A stretch of 12,321 bases of DNA from Lunasporangiospora selenospora (GCA_015680635.1 JAABOA010000233.1:6809-19129), one strand, 5' to 3'; counted from the stretch's first letter, positions 1 through 10,800 are shown. Numbers and translations are program-made. Notes: generated from the sequence alone by a model not told the origin.

Positions 1-348
1 TCTCCTACTCTCTTTTGCCCCCTTTCGTCAGCATCTCCACATCTGTCTTTCTTCTCTCTTTCCTGCTCCGCATCTTCTCCATTCATCCACCCGCTTTTTC
101 ATCCATCCTCTCGCCGCGTGTGCCCTGGCAGAACATCAAAGAGTCAGGACGACCGACAACCCAGTTGCATCCAAACGTGCCCATTGGACAGGACAGGCCA
201 CCAGGATCCTGGGACACTCATTCATCCATCCATCCATCACATTAGACCCGCTTGCCAGTCTTTTCTCCACTCCACCTTCCCACACTCCATTCTCACATCC
301 TGCCTCAGTGGGCAGTGCACAGTAGTTCCATACATAGAAGGAGTAGCC
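1..348 (+). promoter_or_regulatory. Leader and promoter-side region of the ABCD transporter gene
   Basis: This stretch has no supportable gene. It is rich in C and T, as is common in fungal core promoters and 5' leaders. It contains no ATG on the + strand before position 349, so the coding start is the first ATG in the window. An ATTGG (inverted CCAAT) lies at 182-186, roughly 165 nt before the start, and could be a CCAAT-factor site, but five bases occur easily by chance. A (CATC)4 microsatellite lies at 223-238. No clear TATA box was seen. Confidence 0.5.
223..238. repeat. (CATC)4 microsatellite
   Basis: Four perfect tandem copies of CATC lie in the presumed 5' leader or promoter of the ABCD gene. 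No function is implied. Confidence 0.8.
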
Positions 349-3300
349 ATGGGTATCTTTTCAAAGCCAGCACAATCCAAGGCGGTCTTTGACCCCGTCG
401 CGTTCAAGGCCGTGCTTGCCAAGGTCGTGAAGGCCTACACCAACAACCGGTCCAAAGTCAAGCGGTCGATCTGGATCACGATCCTCGCCACGGTCGCCTT
501 CCGCATCCACTCTATGACCTCACACAAGCCCAAAAAGTCGGATCCCAAAAAATCCGGTCTCGTCAAAGGCGATGGCAAAGCCGCCAAAGTCGCAGTAAGG
601 CTGCAGAGTCCATCCACTATGCCAGCTCTCTCTCTCTCTCTCTTCTGTTCTTCCATCTCCACTTGTCTCATACAATCTAATCTCTGACCACTCTCTTGCC
701 TGACGATATGTAGGTAGATCGGGTGTTCTTTGAGCGGTTCATGCGCATCCTTCGTCTGGTGATTCCAGGCTGGAAATCCAAGGAATTTTGGTTGCTGGTC
801 GTTCACTCTGGATTCCTCGGTAGGTGATTTTTTTTCCTACCCCAATCTAGCACAAGCGCAAGAGGGGCACTGATGACAAAGACGAATTGTTGCTGTCCTT
901 GCATATTCGCTGTGGAGCAGTTATGGGACGGAGGCTAATATATCCGAAATCTTTGACTGCCAACTTAAAAAATACTCAGTCTTCCGAACAATGCTCTCTG
1001 TCTACATCGCATCGCTCGACGGACGGATCGTCAGTGCACTGGTGCGAGGCCAGGCGAAAGACTTTATGATCGGCTTACTCTGGTGGATGACTGTTGCTGT
1101 TCCCGCCACTTACACCAACAGCATGGTAAGTAGTCGGCTTTCCGTCCTACTCCTTGCCTTGTTTCCTTTTTTTTTGTTTTGTTTTTGAGTGGTCATTGCC
1201 GTGAGCAACTCATCGGTATCTCTTCCTTTACCTACCGAATAGTTGACGTACATGCAAAGCAAGTTGGCTATCCAGTTCCGCACCCGTCTGACTAACCATA
1301 TTCATGAGCAGTACCTCACCGACATGACTTTCTATGCCATTGGAAACCTCGATGACCGCATCAAGAACGCAGATCAGTATGTGACTTTTGGCAACTACAG
1401 TTAGTGTGATACCAATTGACTGGCCAGTTTATTAATTACCCTACTACTATGTTTCTTTGCCAACATAGATGCATAACTGTTGACGTGAACAAATTTTGCA
1501 CTTCCCTCTCTGAGCTCTACTCTAATTTGGCCAAGCCAATTTTGGATGTCATTATTTACAACGTTCAGCTCTCCAAGAGCGTCGGTGGCGAAGGACTATT
1601 TGGTGTCAGTGCTTTGTTGCATGCGTCCGCACTTGTGTTGCGTGCATTGACTCCTCCATTCGGCAAGATGGTAGCAGAGGAGCAGCGTCTTGAGGGCGAG
1701 TTCCGCTTCACTCACTCGCGTGTTATCGAGAATGCAGAGGAGATTGCCCTCTTTGGGGGCCATGAAATCGAGAAGGCGATCCTGGACAGGAACTACTTTG
1801 CTCTGATCAAACATGTCAACCGTATCTTCCGTATGCGTGTCTGGCATGGAATGTTGGAGGACTTTATTATCAAGTATTTCTGGGGTGCAATGGGTCTTGT
1901 CATTTGCTCTATTCCTGTCTTCTTCAAATTGCCTGGACAGAGCGGAGGAGCCGACATTGGTGGTCGTACAGAAGGTAAAGTCTCGGTTTTTATCAATCCC
2001 ATTGTCTGTATCGGTTCGGCAGCCTACTTACTTCTATAGGCGAATCTACTTTGCTCAATCCACCATAGGCTTCGTAACAAACAGGCGCATGTTGTTGAGT
2101 TCTTCGGATGCCTTCGGCCGTATCATGTATTCGTACAAAGAGGTCACTGAGTTGGCCGGTTACACGGCTCGTGTCTCCGAGCTGCTGGATGTTTTTGAGG
2201 ATGTCAAGGCTGGACGGTTTGAGAAGCGATTGGTCTCCTCGGCCTCGACGGAGGAGAATGCACGTGTGCTGTCCGGTCGCGGTGAAGTCATTGAGGATGA
2301 CACAATCGAGTTCTTGGACGTGCCGATCGTCTCTCCCAACGGTGATGTGTTGCTGAAGAAGCTCAGCTTCTATGTCAAGCCTGGCATGCACCTTTTGATC
2401 GTTGGACCCAATGGATGTGGCAAGAGTAGTTTGTTCCGTATTCTTGGAGGACTCTGGCCTGTCTATGGTAATTTAACCTTTCTTTTTTGCATTTTCGCTC
2501 AGGAATCTATGTGTTTTATCTTCCTGTCATTATTGTTAACCATGACAATCCCATCTGTCCTCTGTATGCAATTGCTCTATCAAAGGTGGTACGGTCCATC
2601 GCCCACACCCCAAGAACATCTTCTATATTCCTCAGCGTCCTTACCTTTCTTTGGGGACATTGCGCGATCAGATCATCTACCCCGACACTATCGAGGATAT
2701 GAAGGCTAACGGCGTTACTGATGACGATCTTCAAAAGATTCTTGAGGTTGTACAGCTGAACAACATTGTTGAGCGTGAAGGAGGCTGGGACCGCGAGCGT
2801 GAGTGGCGTGATGCCCTTTCTGGAGGAGACAAGCAGCGTGTAAGACTGAAAACCAGTGCTATCTTCATCGGCTCAGATGGTACCCAGTAATTCTTTGACT
2901 GACATATTTTATATTTTAGATTGCTATGGCTCGCCTGTACTATCACCGCCCCCGCTATGCCATTTTGGATGAGTGCACCAGTGCTGTGAGCATGGAGGTT
3001 GAGAAGATCATGTACACTCACTGCATGAGTATGTGAACTGCCCCCTCTGTGGTTTCCAGTTTAATGATCTGTGTCAAGCACAAATTTGTTAACATTTTGA
3101 ATGACTTTTGATAATACTAGAGCTGGGAATCTCACTTTTGACAGTGTCTCACCGCCCCTCTTTGTGGCAGTATCACAACGTACGTAACCCTGTACTTTCA
3201 CGCTTTGGTTGCATGATTCTTTATACCCTAAAAGTCTTTGGCATTGTCTTGATCTAACAAGATTCTTTTTCTTGGATTATACAGTACATTCTCCAATATG

Positions 3301-3491
3301 ATGGCCAAGGTGGCTATGTCTTCACAAAGCTCGACGCAGAGCGCCGACTTGCTCTCCAGGAGGAGCGCCAGGTGCTCGAGCACAAGCTTGCAGAGATTCC
3401 CAAGATTGAGCAGCGTCTTGAGGATCTGCGCAACCTGATCAAGGAGCGGGATGCTGGCAAGACTGACAAGGAGACCGTTGCTAGTGCATAG
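349..3491 (+). CDS. Peroxisomal ABC half-transporter, ABCD family (ALDP/Pxa-like)
   Basis: The family dimerises in the peroxisomal membrane and uses ATP to import very-long-chain fatty acids as CoA esters for beta-oxidation. Ten exons give 721 aa: 349-594, 714-819, 980-1125, 1243-1376, 1469-1974, 2069-2467, 2586-2839, 2920-3028, 3121-3179, 3285-3491. All nine introns (80-160 nt) are GT-AG and all joins keep frame. The N-terminal 82 residues are basic with one hydrophobic stretch. A membrane domain follows, with the EAA-like motif [12 protein letters not shown] (301-312). The nucleotide-binding domain has Walker [10 protein letters not shown] (492-500, K498), Q-loop Q529, signature LSGGDKQR (590-597), Walker B ending D614-E615, and switch H644, so it looks catalytically complete. 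The C-terminal helix ([20 protein letters not shown]) resembles human ABCD1 rather than ABCD3. The length is typical of ABCD1 and shorter than the two yeast Pxa proteins. The start ATG has purines at -3 and +4. Whether it is the Pxa1 or Pxa2 counterpart is unclear, so no symbol is given. Confidence 0.95.
626..642. repeat. (CT)n tract in intron 1 of the ABCD gene
   Basis: An uninterrupted CT dinucleotide run lies inside intron 1 (595-713), about 70 nt before the acceptor. It could serve as a polypyrimidine tract or simply be a microsatellite. Confidence 0.75.
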
Positions 3492-3860
3492 ACAATGTGT
3501 TATTTTTGATTCTTTTGCAATAGACAGATATCTTTTGCGGCTCTTGAATTTATGACGCGATTGTTGAGACAGGATATGTTCTGCATGCTCGGCTGAGTGT
3601 TGTGGAGAGAAGGGGTTAAAGATGAGTGTGAACCAAAGTATGGGCTTTTTGAGGACAGAGAAAATAGTATTCCGTCTTGTAGCCTTACTTCTTTTTCGAC
3701 AACTCGGTTGCTTTACTAGAGTTTGATCCGCTGCACAATTGACCAGAGGCCCTGTGTGACTGTTCCCTCAAACGCGGGGAATTGCAATAAAGTTTACTGG
3801 CAACGATGACCTATTCCTTTGCTTTCTCTCTTTATATCCATCCGCCAAAGCTCAATTCCC
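3492..3860 (+). other. Intergenic: ABCD 3' UTR and Asterix promoter/leader
   Basis: No gene is supported here. The stretch must hold both the 3' end of the ABCD transcript and the promoter of the downstream Asterix gene. The only AATAAA is at 3786-3791, 75 nt before the Asterix ATG. A C/T-rich run at 3811-3840 resembles a fungal transcription start region. An ATG at 3806 opens a 30-codon frame that ends at 3898, overlapping the Asterix start in another frame. It matters only if transcripts start upstream of it. Confidence 0.5.
3786..3791 (+). terminator. AATAAA poly(A)-like signal, probably ABCD gene
   Basis: This perfect AATAAA hexamer lies 294 nt after the ABCD stop and is the only one in the gap. 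Fungal poly(A) signals are loose, so an earlier cleavage site is possible. Confidence 0.4.
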
Positions 3861-4587
3861 ATGTCTTCATCTGCAGTCTCAGAAGCAGCGGTTTTTGATC
3901 CCAGAAGACCAGAGTCCATTGTCGAGTACAAGCCCGAGCTGAAACGTCTTGAGGATGAGGATCCAGATGTTCCTGGCTTTATTGCCATGGTCCTAGGTAA
4001 AATGCGTATTAGGGGAAAAAAGCATCAGTCTTCAGATGCAATCACTTCGTTGTCTGGAAAGTTCATGCAATATGAAAAGTTATCATTGGCCTAACATTTG
4101 AGTGCAATTCTCCTTGTTGCTGTCCATCATGGCTAGCTGTCGTTGGATTGATGATTAAGGCACGTTCAGTGATTCCATATCCGTATATCCAAAATGGCGC
4201 CCGTATTATCTACTCGTGAAATGCATGGATTGACTATGATCCCCAACATTTCTCTGACTCTCACTTTCTTACTTTAGAACCGAACGTGTCTATGGGTGGG
4301 CATGGTGTTCTCGGTAGAGTCATATCTCAACCAACGGGCGAGCGAAGGCGGTTTGATGGGTTCTCCAACAGCAACAATCTTGTAAGCCGCGAGATGTCCA
4401 CTCTCTTTTTCTCTTTATCCCTCATTGGACTTGCCCTTGACCATGTCTTTCTCCCACTTTCCCACTCACACATGTGCTTCTTTTTTTTCCCTCGGATGAC
4501 ATATCTAGGTTCTCAATTTCGGCATTGCTTATGAATTATTTGCCAGAGATTATCGCTTTCTACTCGGGAACTCGGTTGCAGGTGTGA
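3861..4587 (+). CDS. Asterix-family ER membrane protein (PAT complex subunit, WDR83OS-like)
   Basis: In animals Asterix pairs with CCDC47 in the PAT complex, an ER intramembrane chaperone at the Sec61 multipass translocon that shields polar transmembrane helices during insertion. Exons 3861-3996, 4137-4159, 4278-4381 and 4509-4587 give 113 aa, against about 106 in human. The family hallmark is FDPRRPE...VEYKP (12-25). An acidic linker and three hydrophobic segments follow, roughly 38-53, 57-70 and 84-99. GLMIK (49-53) and FSISALLMNYL (89-99) match the animal motifs GLMLK and LSISAVVMSYL. Exon 2 is a 23-nt microexon encoding VVGLMIK. The intron after it begins GC rather than GT (AAG|GCACGT). 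This join gives an ungapped three-residue spacing to the conserved Cys, as in human. A GTGATT donor at 4169 would insert A-R-S instead. Glu67 lies inside the second hydrophobic segment. The start is the first in-frame ATG. Confidence 0.88.
4160..4277 (+). other. Apparent GC-AG intron of the Asterix gene
   Basis: The intron runs from GCACGT to CTTTAG (118 nt) and has a CTGAC branch-like sequence at 4254-4258, about 20 nt before the acceptor. The conserved protein frame on both sides (GLMIK, then NRTCLW) requires a phase-0 join after AAG at 4159. GC-AG introns are a known minor class read by the major spliceosome. The nearby canonical choices are GTTCAG at 4164, which breaks frame, and GTGATT at 4169, which keeps frame but adds three residues. 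Confidence 0.65.
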
Positions 4588-4631
4588 GACTAGACAAATT
4601 TCAGGATTCGATCAATTCATAGCTGACAAGG

Positions 4632-4637
4632 AATAAA
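4632..4637 (+). terminator. AATAAA poly(A)-like signal for the Asterix gene
   Basis: This hexamer starts 45 nt after the Asterix stop codon, a normal distance for a fungal 3' UTR. It lies in the 228-nt convergent gap shared with the 3' end of the large - strand gene. No AATAAA for the opposite strand was seen in this gap. Confidence 0.55.
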
Positions 4638-4815
4638 TATGAATGTGGATACCAACCATCCTGGCCAATATGGATTTTCACACATGTAATTTGTTGAGAC
4701 AAATTGTGAATAGCCAACGGGAAAAGAGGAAGATGATCTCAGTATCGACGTTCAGGAGGCGCTAACTGGAGTTTATGGAGAATTCCGCCCAATCCACAGC
4801 CATAATTTCTTTCGA

Positions 4816-7800
4816 TTATACCCCCCAATCCACCGCCTCATCGTAGTGCCAGTCATCGGCCAAGAGTTCTTGCATGTCGGTTTGGTTCATGACCACAGCT
4901 CCTTGATCTGCCACTTCAACCTCAGATCCTCCGGGTATAAAATCGCCCAGCTCGAGCGCCTGGCTCTGTCCTCCAGAACCTTCCTGGCAAAGCGTCTCGA
5001 CAAGCTCCTCATATTTTTGACGAAGTGTTGGCACATCTTCTGACTCCGCCAAGCGCCTACCCGACTGTAACACCACTACCTCTTGCAGCCATCTTTTCAA
5101 GAACAAAGCTGCGAGACTCTCCATCAACTGGGCTTCACAGTGTCCTTCAGTTGCGGCCTCCTCCCTCAACTCACCCATGATGTACTCAACCATATCCAGT
5201 GCCAGAGAGAGTGGAGGTGCCCAACTGTATGCGCCTCGGATACCCGAATGGTGTTGATTAGGTGTAAAGGCACTAACCATCATCTGTGCCACGTTCTCAG
5301 GCGTAAGACTCGTGCCTGGGGCCGTCATTGCGAGGCGAATATTGTTCAGGCATACCAATGGCCTTGTTAGGATGAACCGAGGGTATGCTTTGACGAGCTC
5401 AATGGCATTGCGTCTGTACTCGCGCCACAGCATGGGGGAGTACGTTTGTTCCACAGTTCCCTCGACAGCTGTTTCCCCCGAGGTGCGGTCAAAATTATAG
5501 GATGGGCAATTGAAAGAGAAGGAATGATAAGTCAGAAAATAGTCAGTCGATAGCTTCAGTCATGGAGCTTTACAATCCTCAGCTAACGATAGGCTTCATT
5601 CCTTATACCCACTGTAAGATAAAGAGGAATATTCATTTTTTTCTTACCTTGCAACATTGGTCCGTAAAGATGATTGTACTTGGAGATATTCTTGTCCCAT
5701 TGAGCCTCCAGGGCCTTCAAGGTCAGTGGTCGATTGTCTACAGTGTCCACAACCATCTGTCCTGGCCGCTGATCGATGGGACACTTGAGTTGGAAGGGGT
5801 TTCCGTAGGCCACACTGGTATCAACTCCTTCTGTCGGGGCCAAGAAAGATGTCAGGTCTAGCAATTCGAGATGACCTGTCATGAGGCTCTCAATCACAAG
5901 AGCCTCGTGGATAGAAACTCCGTGTATGCTGGCAGACGATTGGACTACGTTAGAGCAGTAAGAGTTCGGAGAGTAGCTTACCGCGAACCGTGCAAACTGC
6001 ACCAATTTTTTCACAAGAGTATCTACAGTGGCCTCGTTTGACTCCGGACCAAAGTTGATCTTTTGGAAAGCCTTCTGGTGCACAAACTGAGTCACCTTTG
6101 AAGGGTATGCAGTACAGATCCAGTTAGACTCTGAACTTATCAACAACTCTGTAATCACCATGACATCGGGACCCTTGATCCAGCCGGCTGCCTCAGCGCG
6201 TTCCATAAGAGGCTTGATCAGGGTCATGGTGACGATTTGAAGGTAATCTGCCGAGTTCCACACGTTGGCCAGTCGGTAGCTTGAGATCCAAGACCTAAGA
6301 CAGGCGCTCACACGACTGGCATTATTCCAGTAGTACTCGGGATCCTCTCGCGTGGCAATAAACTCCAAGTATGCGCTAATTTCTTCTTGTTTGAACGTGC
6401 TTGGGAAGCGCTCGATCACAGCTGGCAAGACTCTATCCAAGTGGATCCAGTCAATCAGGTCTTCCTTCGGGTTGAGCAATCTTCGCCCAATACAACCTGT
6501 GAATACATCCAATTTTATGGGCAAGAGTTGGTCAATAAGCCAACTGGAAGCCTCTTGCGCTGTGCAATAGTAGCGTTCAGACAGATCTACGATTCGATCC
6601 AGTATCTTAGACGCCTCTGGCTCGAGCGTTTCGTCAAGAGGATGTTGAGCATGGGCTAGCCGAATGATGCTGATCTCTCGCTCAAGAATAATCCTCCATG
6701 TGACGGGCTCAAGAGCCTTGGCCATCAATGGTCGAACAACGTCCATGGGTTCTCCTGAAAAGATTCCCTCCTCCTTCAGATATTTATATCTGGGGAACAA
6801 GAGGCTATCCTGGAGTGACATGGTCTTGATTCGCTGCAATATAAGCTGTCGCACCGATCGACTGAGTGATGTGTCCAAGAACCGATCAGCAATATCTTGA
6901 ACAACTCCAATCAGCTCTTTCCAGGAGACTGCTGCTTCACGCTTTGTCTCTAGCGCGCTCTTGATCTCCCACTCGACGCACTTGACCACTCCCCTGAGAT
7001 AAGTCCACCAGAGATGGTATGAATCCTCTTCCTGAAGGATACTTCTTGCCGACTCTCTCCACATCTTGGCAAACCTGACAGCGTTTTCAGTCGTGATCCA
7101 TCCATGGTAATTGACGAGCATTTGAATGGTCAATGCTTGGAGCTCATACAGCTCTTGGTTATCCTCGATTCGACCTTCAGGTACAACACAAAGGGGCATC
7201 AGGACTTCATCAATGTATCGCTGCACAATCGCACCAGGAAGTGCAACGATGGCCAAATCTGACAGTGAAATGTTGTAGACATGGGGTCGGAAAGAGTCCT
7301 CAAACTTGATGTCCAGTGTATATTTAGGAATAAAGCTTCCAGTCTTGACCAGGACACTAACAGCCAAAAGCGGCATCGAGGCTCCTAGTTTCTTGAAGGG
7401 GACAGAGGTTGCAGCCTCATGGAGGGCTGCCCAGATCCATTGAACCTGTTCTTGGTATTTCAATTCCTTGGCATCTGGCCCTGCGAGCAAACTAATTAGT
7501 GACTGCAGGATAACAACTCTCACATCACGGTGGAGCTCACGCGACCAGAGATCCTGGATCATTGTCATGATCTCTGGAAGTGCAAAGACTTCCATGGTTC
7601 CACAGGCCAGCCGGATTCCTTCTTTTTGCACTGTGATCTTATTGGGACGACCATCCGCAGTGTAAAAGATTGGCTTGATAAACTGGGGGATGAAACTCTG
7701 CGGAACATACTTGAGCGAGTTCTCAACGGCATGAATTGCCGTCCGAGCCATATGTGACTGAAGGTAGACTGACGCCAAGAGAATTTGAAGACCACAAGAG

Positions 7801-10800
7801 GGCTCTCCAATCGTCGGGATCGACATTAACAGGCCCTCGATAATGCGTGACGGGAGCGACGGTGTGGCGAGCGCATTGGCAATATGCTCCACTGTAGTTG
7901 TAGGTAGGCTCACGAAGGCACGTGCATGTTGGACTCGGGTATCAAATGAAGTTGACTTGTCCGTCATGCCAAGAAAGTGTCTCTCCCTCAAAATCTCGCA
8001 CTGGTGAGGCAGGAGCAAGGCGGGCCTAGAGACGAACACATTAATCGCACTTGGAGCCATAACTTGGTTGAAGACGCCCACAAAGGTCTGAGTTGCCTGC
8101 AACTGGTCGTCTGTGAGGAGATCTGGCCGCTCATCTGTGAGATAAAGATAGACAAAGTTGAGGTGGAAAGCTGATGGAGAAATCTTTAAGAGTTCTTGGT
8201 AAAGTTGGTCCTCCTTCTCCGCATCTCGCTTTCCATTCTCAAGGGTACATCCGTTTTTTCTCCAGTTTGATTCTTGTCGGCTATAGTTGGACATTAACCT
8301 CAGAGTGAAGAAACGCTTCAGCCATGCCATCTTTTCCTGGTCAATATTTTCCCGGATGTACTTGTGGTCATAGTTGGTCATAATGTCGCTGATAAAGGTC
8401 GAATAATCAAGTTCGCTCGGCTCATCTTTCTCGTTCGTGTTCGCCCTGGCCTCCCACATCAGGACTGAATCGGCGCCAAATGTCCTCTGTGGTGCATTGG
8501 TGAGAATCTCAAGTGCCTTCTCTGCATAGACTACTAGCGTGGGAGACTTGTCCCATCGAACACCAAGTTCCCTTACTGCTGCAGCGCACCATGTCATCCA
8601 AAGTTTCGGCCGCGCACGGATAAAGGCTGCAATATCCACACCCTCTTCCTCGGGATCTACAGCCTCCTTAACCGAGAGCCAGCGCGAGTGGATACATTTC
8701 AGTTTGTTCTGCACAAAGGCCTCCTCTGAACCAGGCCAAATGCGCACAAAGGCGTGACTTAGAGAGTTTCCATTGGCCTTTTCAATGGCCATAAACTCCT
8801 CGTAATCTTTGCGCCTTTGCGTCTCAGCCTCTTCGTCCGTATCATCGGGGTAATAGTTTGGTGTTCCGAGTCTCATCACATATAAATTCATGGCAGTCCG
8901 TTCTCCCTGCTGAGATACCAAAGTTTTCCATTGGACCTCGCATGCAAACTGGTAGAAAGGGTGGTCAGGCTGGTCAATAAAACGATTGTATGCCTCTGTA
9001 GCAAGGTTTGTGATAAAGGAACTAATACCCTGCACTGGCGTTATGGCTCCTGCATTCTAAAACCCAAATTAAATAAATGGCCACAAAAATTTAGTAACAA
9101 TGTCGATATTTTTGGATGTCTGTCTGCTTTGCTTGATAGGATAAGCATTTGACTCTGAAAAAGCAGGAAATAACCATATACTCACTTGAGCATGCATGGC
9201 CAAATACAAGTTTGAGAGTTCTTTTGCTTGCTCCAGGGTGGCATTATCCAGATACATCCGAGGGACTTCTGCTCCATATGGGCTTAGGTACCCAGAGAGC
9301 TGCTGTAGATTCGGCTGGATCTCATTGCGAATCCTAATTGTTCAAATATGAAGAGGATAGTATATCAGTGAACAAGGAAGAGGTTGATGAAAATGCCACA
9401 CTTTAGTTTTCCTGGCATGTGATCATACTTAGGCACGAGCCACTTTAACGTCTTGACCCACTCTCCTACATCCTTGTGTCTCTGAGTGGCCCTGAGTAGA
9501 GCAACGATCCACCTCATCCGGTCCTCAAAAGCTGGTTTGGTAGTCTCTTTGACGATTAATGCACGAACACTTGGAATCCGAATATCCAAGAAGCCAGCCC
9601 ATTCCCACTGTCTGTCACGGAGAAAGGTGTCCGTCTCCTTCTTCTCACTAAATACAAGTGGCAGAGCGATGCGGTGAGCGAGATCGACGTCTTGGCAGAG
9701 ATGCGTCAGGATGGGCGTGAGAGAACCGTCTTGCGACTTTTCAATCATCTTTTTGAACTCAGGCATCAAGACAATCGCCTCGACAACTTGGGCTCGCTGT
9801 GAAGGTTTGAGGCTAGGACCAATTTGACAAAGATGGCTAATCCATAAATCATTGAGACGCATCCGGAGCTCTGACTTCCTTTCCAGATTGCGGGTAACAC
9901 AGGTCTTGAAGACGACATCGTTGTCCCAGGGAGGAATCGATGAGTAAGGTTGTTCATATCCATTATCAGGAATATTGTAGACACTCGTCGAGTATTCCTT
10001 TGGCTTCAAGATGCTAAGGAAAGCCTCCACAGAGTACTGAACGTTCAATTCATCGAATGCCGCCGGCTCGAAAATATCTTGGATAATATCAAAGACATGC
10101 TGTGCCAGTGGCGGGAACTTTTCAAAGATTGCACCTGGATTTGATCGACTTCGGCTGTTGTAGCCACAAAGCGGCCACAGGGCGATCGTATAGACTTGTT
10201 CATTGTAGGCTGGACCTTTGCCATGGTTTCTCCGAACGCTATCTGACACGGCAGATATGTATTCCTTTGTCAGAGCCCTGAGTTCTTCATGAAAGAATCT
10301 GGCTGGGTCTGATTTGAGAAAAACCTTTGAGCAGCCCAGAAGGCGCGTCGTCAAGGTGCGGATGGCGTCTAGGACAAATGGTAGGACGTTGTTCGAATAA
10401 TCTTTGGGAGCCACCCCGAGCTTGCCGATCTCGTCCACATCTGGGTATTTTTGGTATTCAAGAGCCATGCGCGCAAAACGCAGAATGGCGGGCGCTCGAC
10501 ATTGTGCCAGCATTGGCTGGTAATGAATAGTAGCCCGCTTGACAAAAAAGCCATTGTTGACCTTGAAGATACTAGTCCAGTATTGCTCCAGGAGACGTCC
10601 ATCATCCTTGCTATGGCTCCAATAGTGTCGAGTCTTCTTGTCCGGCGATTTCATGCTTGACGGGATATCAAGAATGTAGTCATCTTTCTCATTGCGATAC
10701 CAAGAAACCTTTTCAAGGATCTTGATTGTCCTCTCGGCATTGTGCTTCAGGAATAATGGGAGGTGGGCATTGATCATCTCCGTGAGCTTGGGCACACCAG

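Noticed and set aside
118-687. 189-codon open frame spanning the ABCD leader and first exon
   Set aside because: It starts at GTG, not ATG, and reads into intron 1. The first ATG (349) in the same frame is the better start, and the frame after 594 is intronic.
2040-2709. Long + strand open frame continuing through 2468-2585
   Set aside because: The stretch after 2467 is intron. The conserved ABCD frame resumes at 2586 in a different phase, and the GT-AG splice restores the expected P-V-Y-G-G-T-V sequence.
3831-3838. TTTATATC as a TATA box for Asterix
   Set aside because: It lies only about 25 nt before the start codon, which leaves no room for a normal transcription start and leader.
3819-3860. 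N-terminal extension of Asterix from TTG at 3819
   Set aside because: It needs a TTG start, and the added residues do not resemble the family. The ATG at 3861 gives the expected short polar N-terminus before DPRRP.
5469-5540. Alternative reading of the last solenoid exon starting further upstream with C-P-S-Y-N-F-D-R
   Set aside because: The frame is open there, but no AG acceptor with the right phase lies upstream near a pyrimidine tract. The CAG at 5471-5469 matches phase 1 from the 5648 donor.
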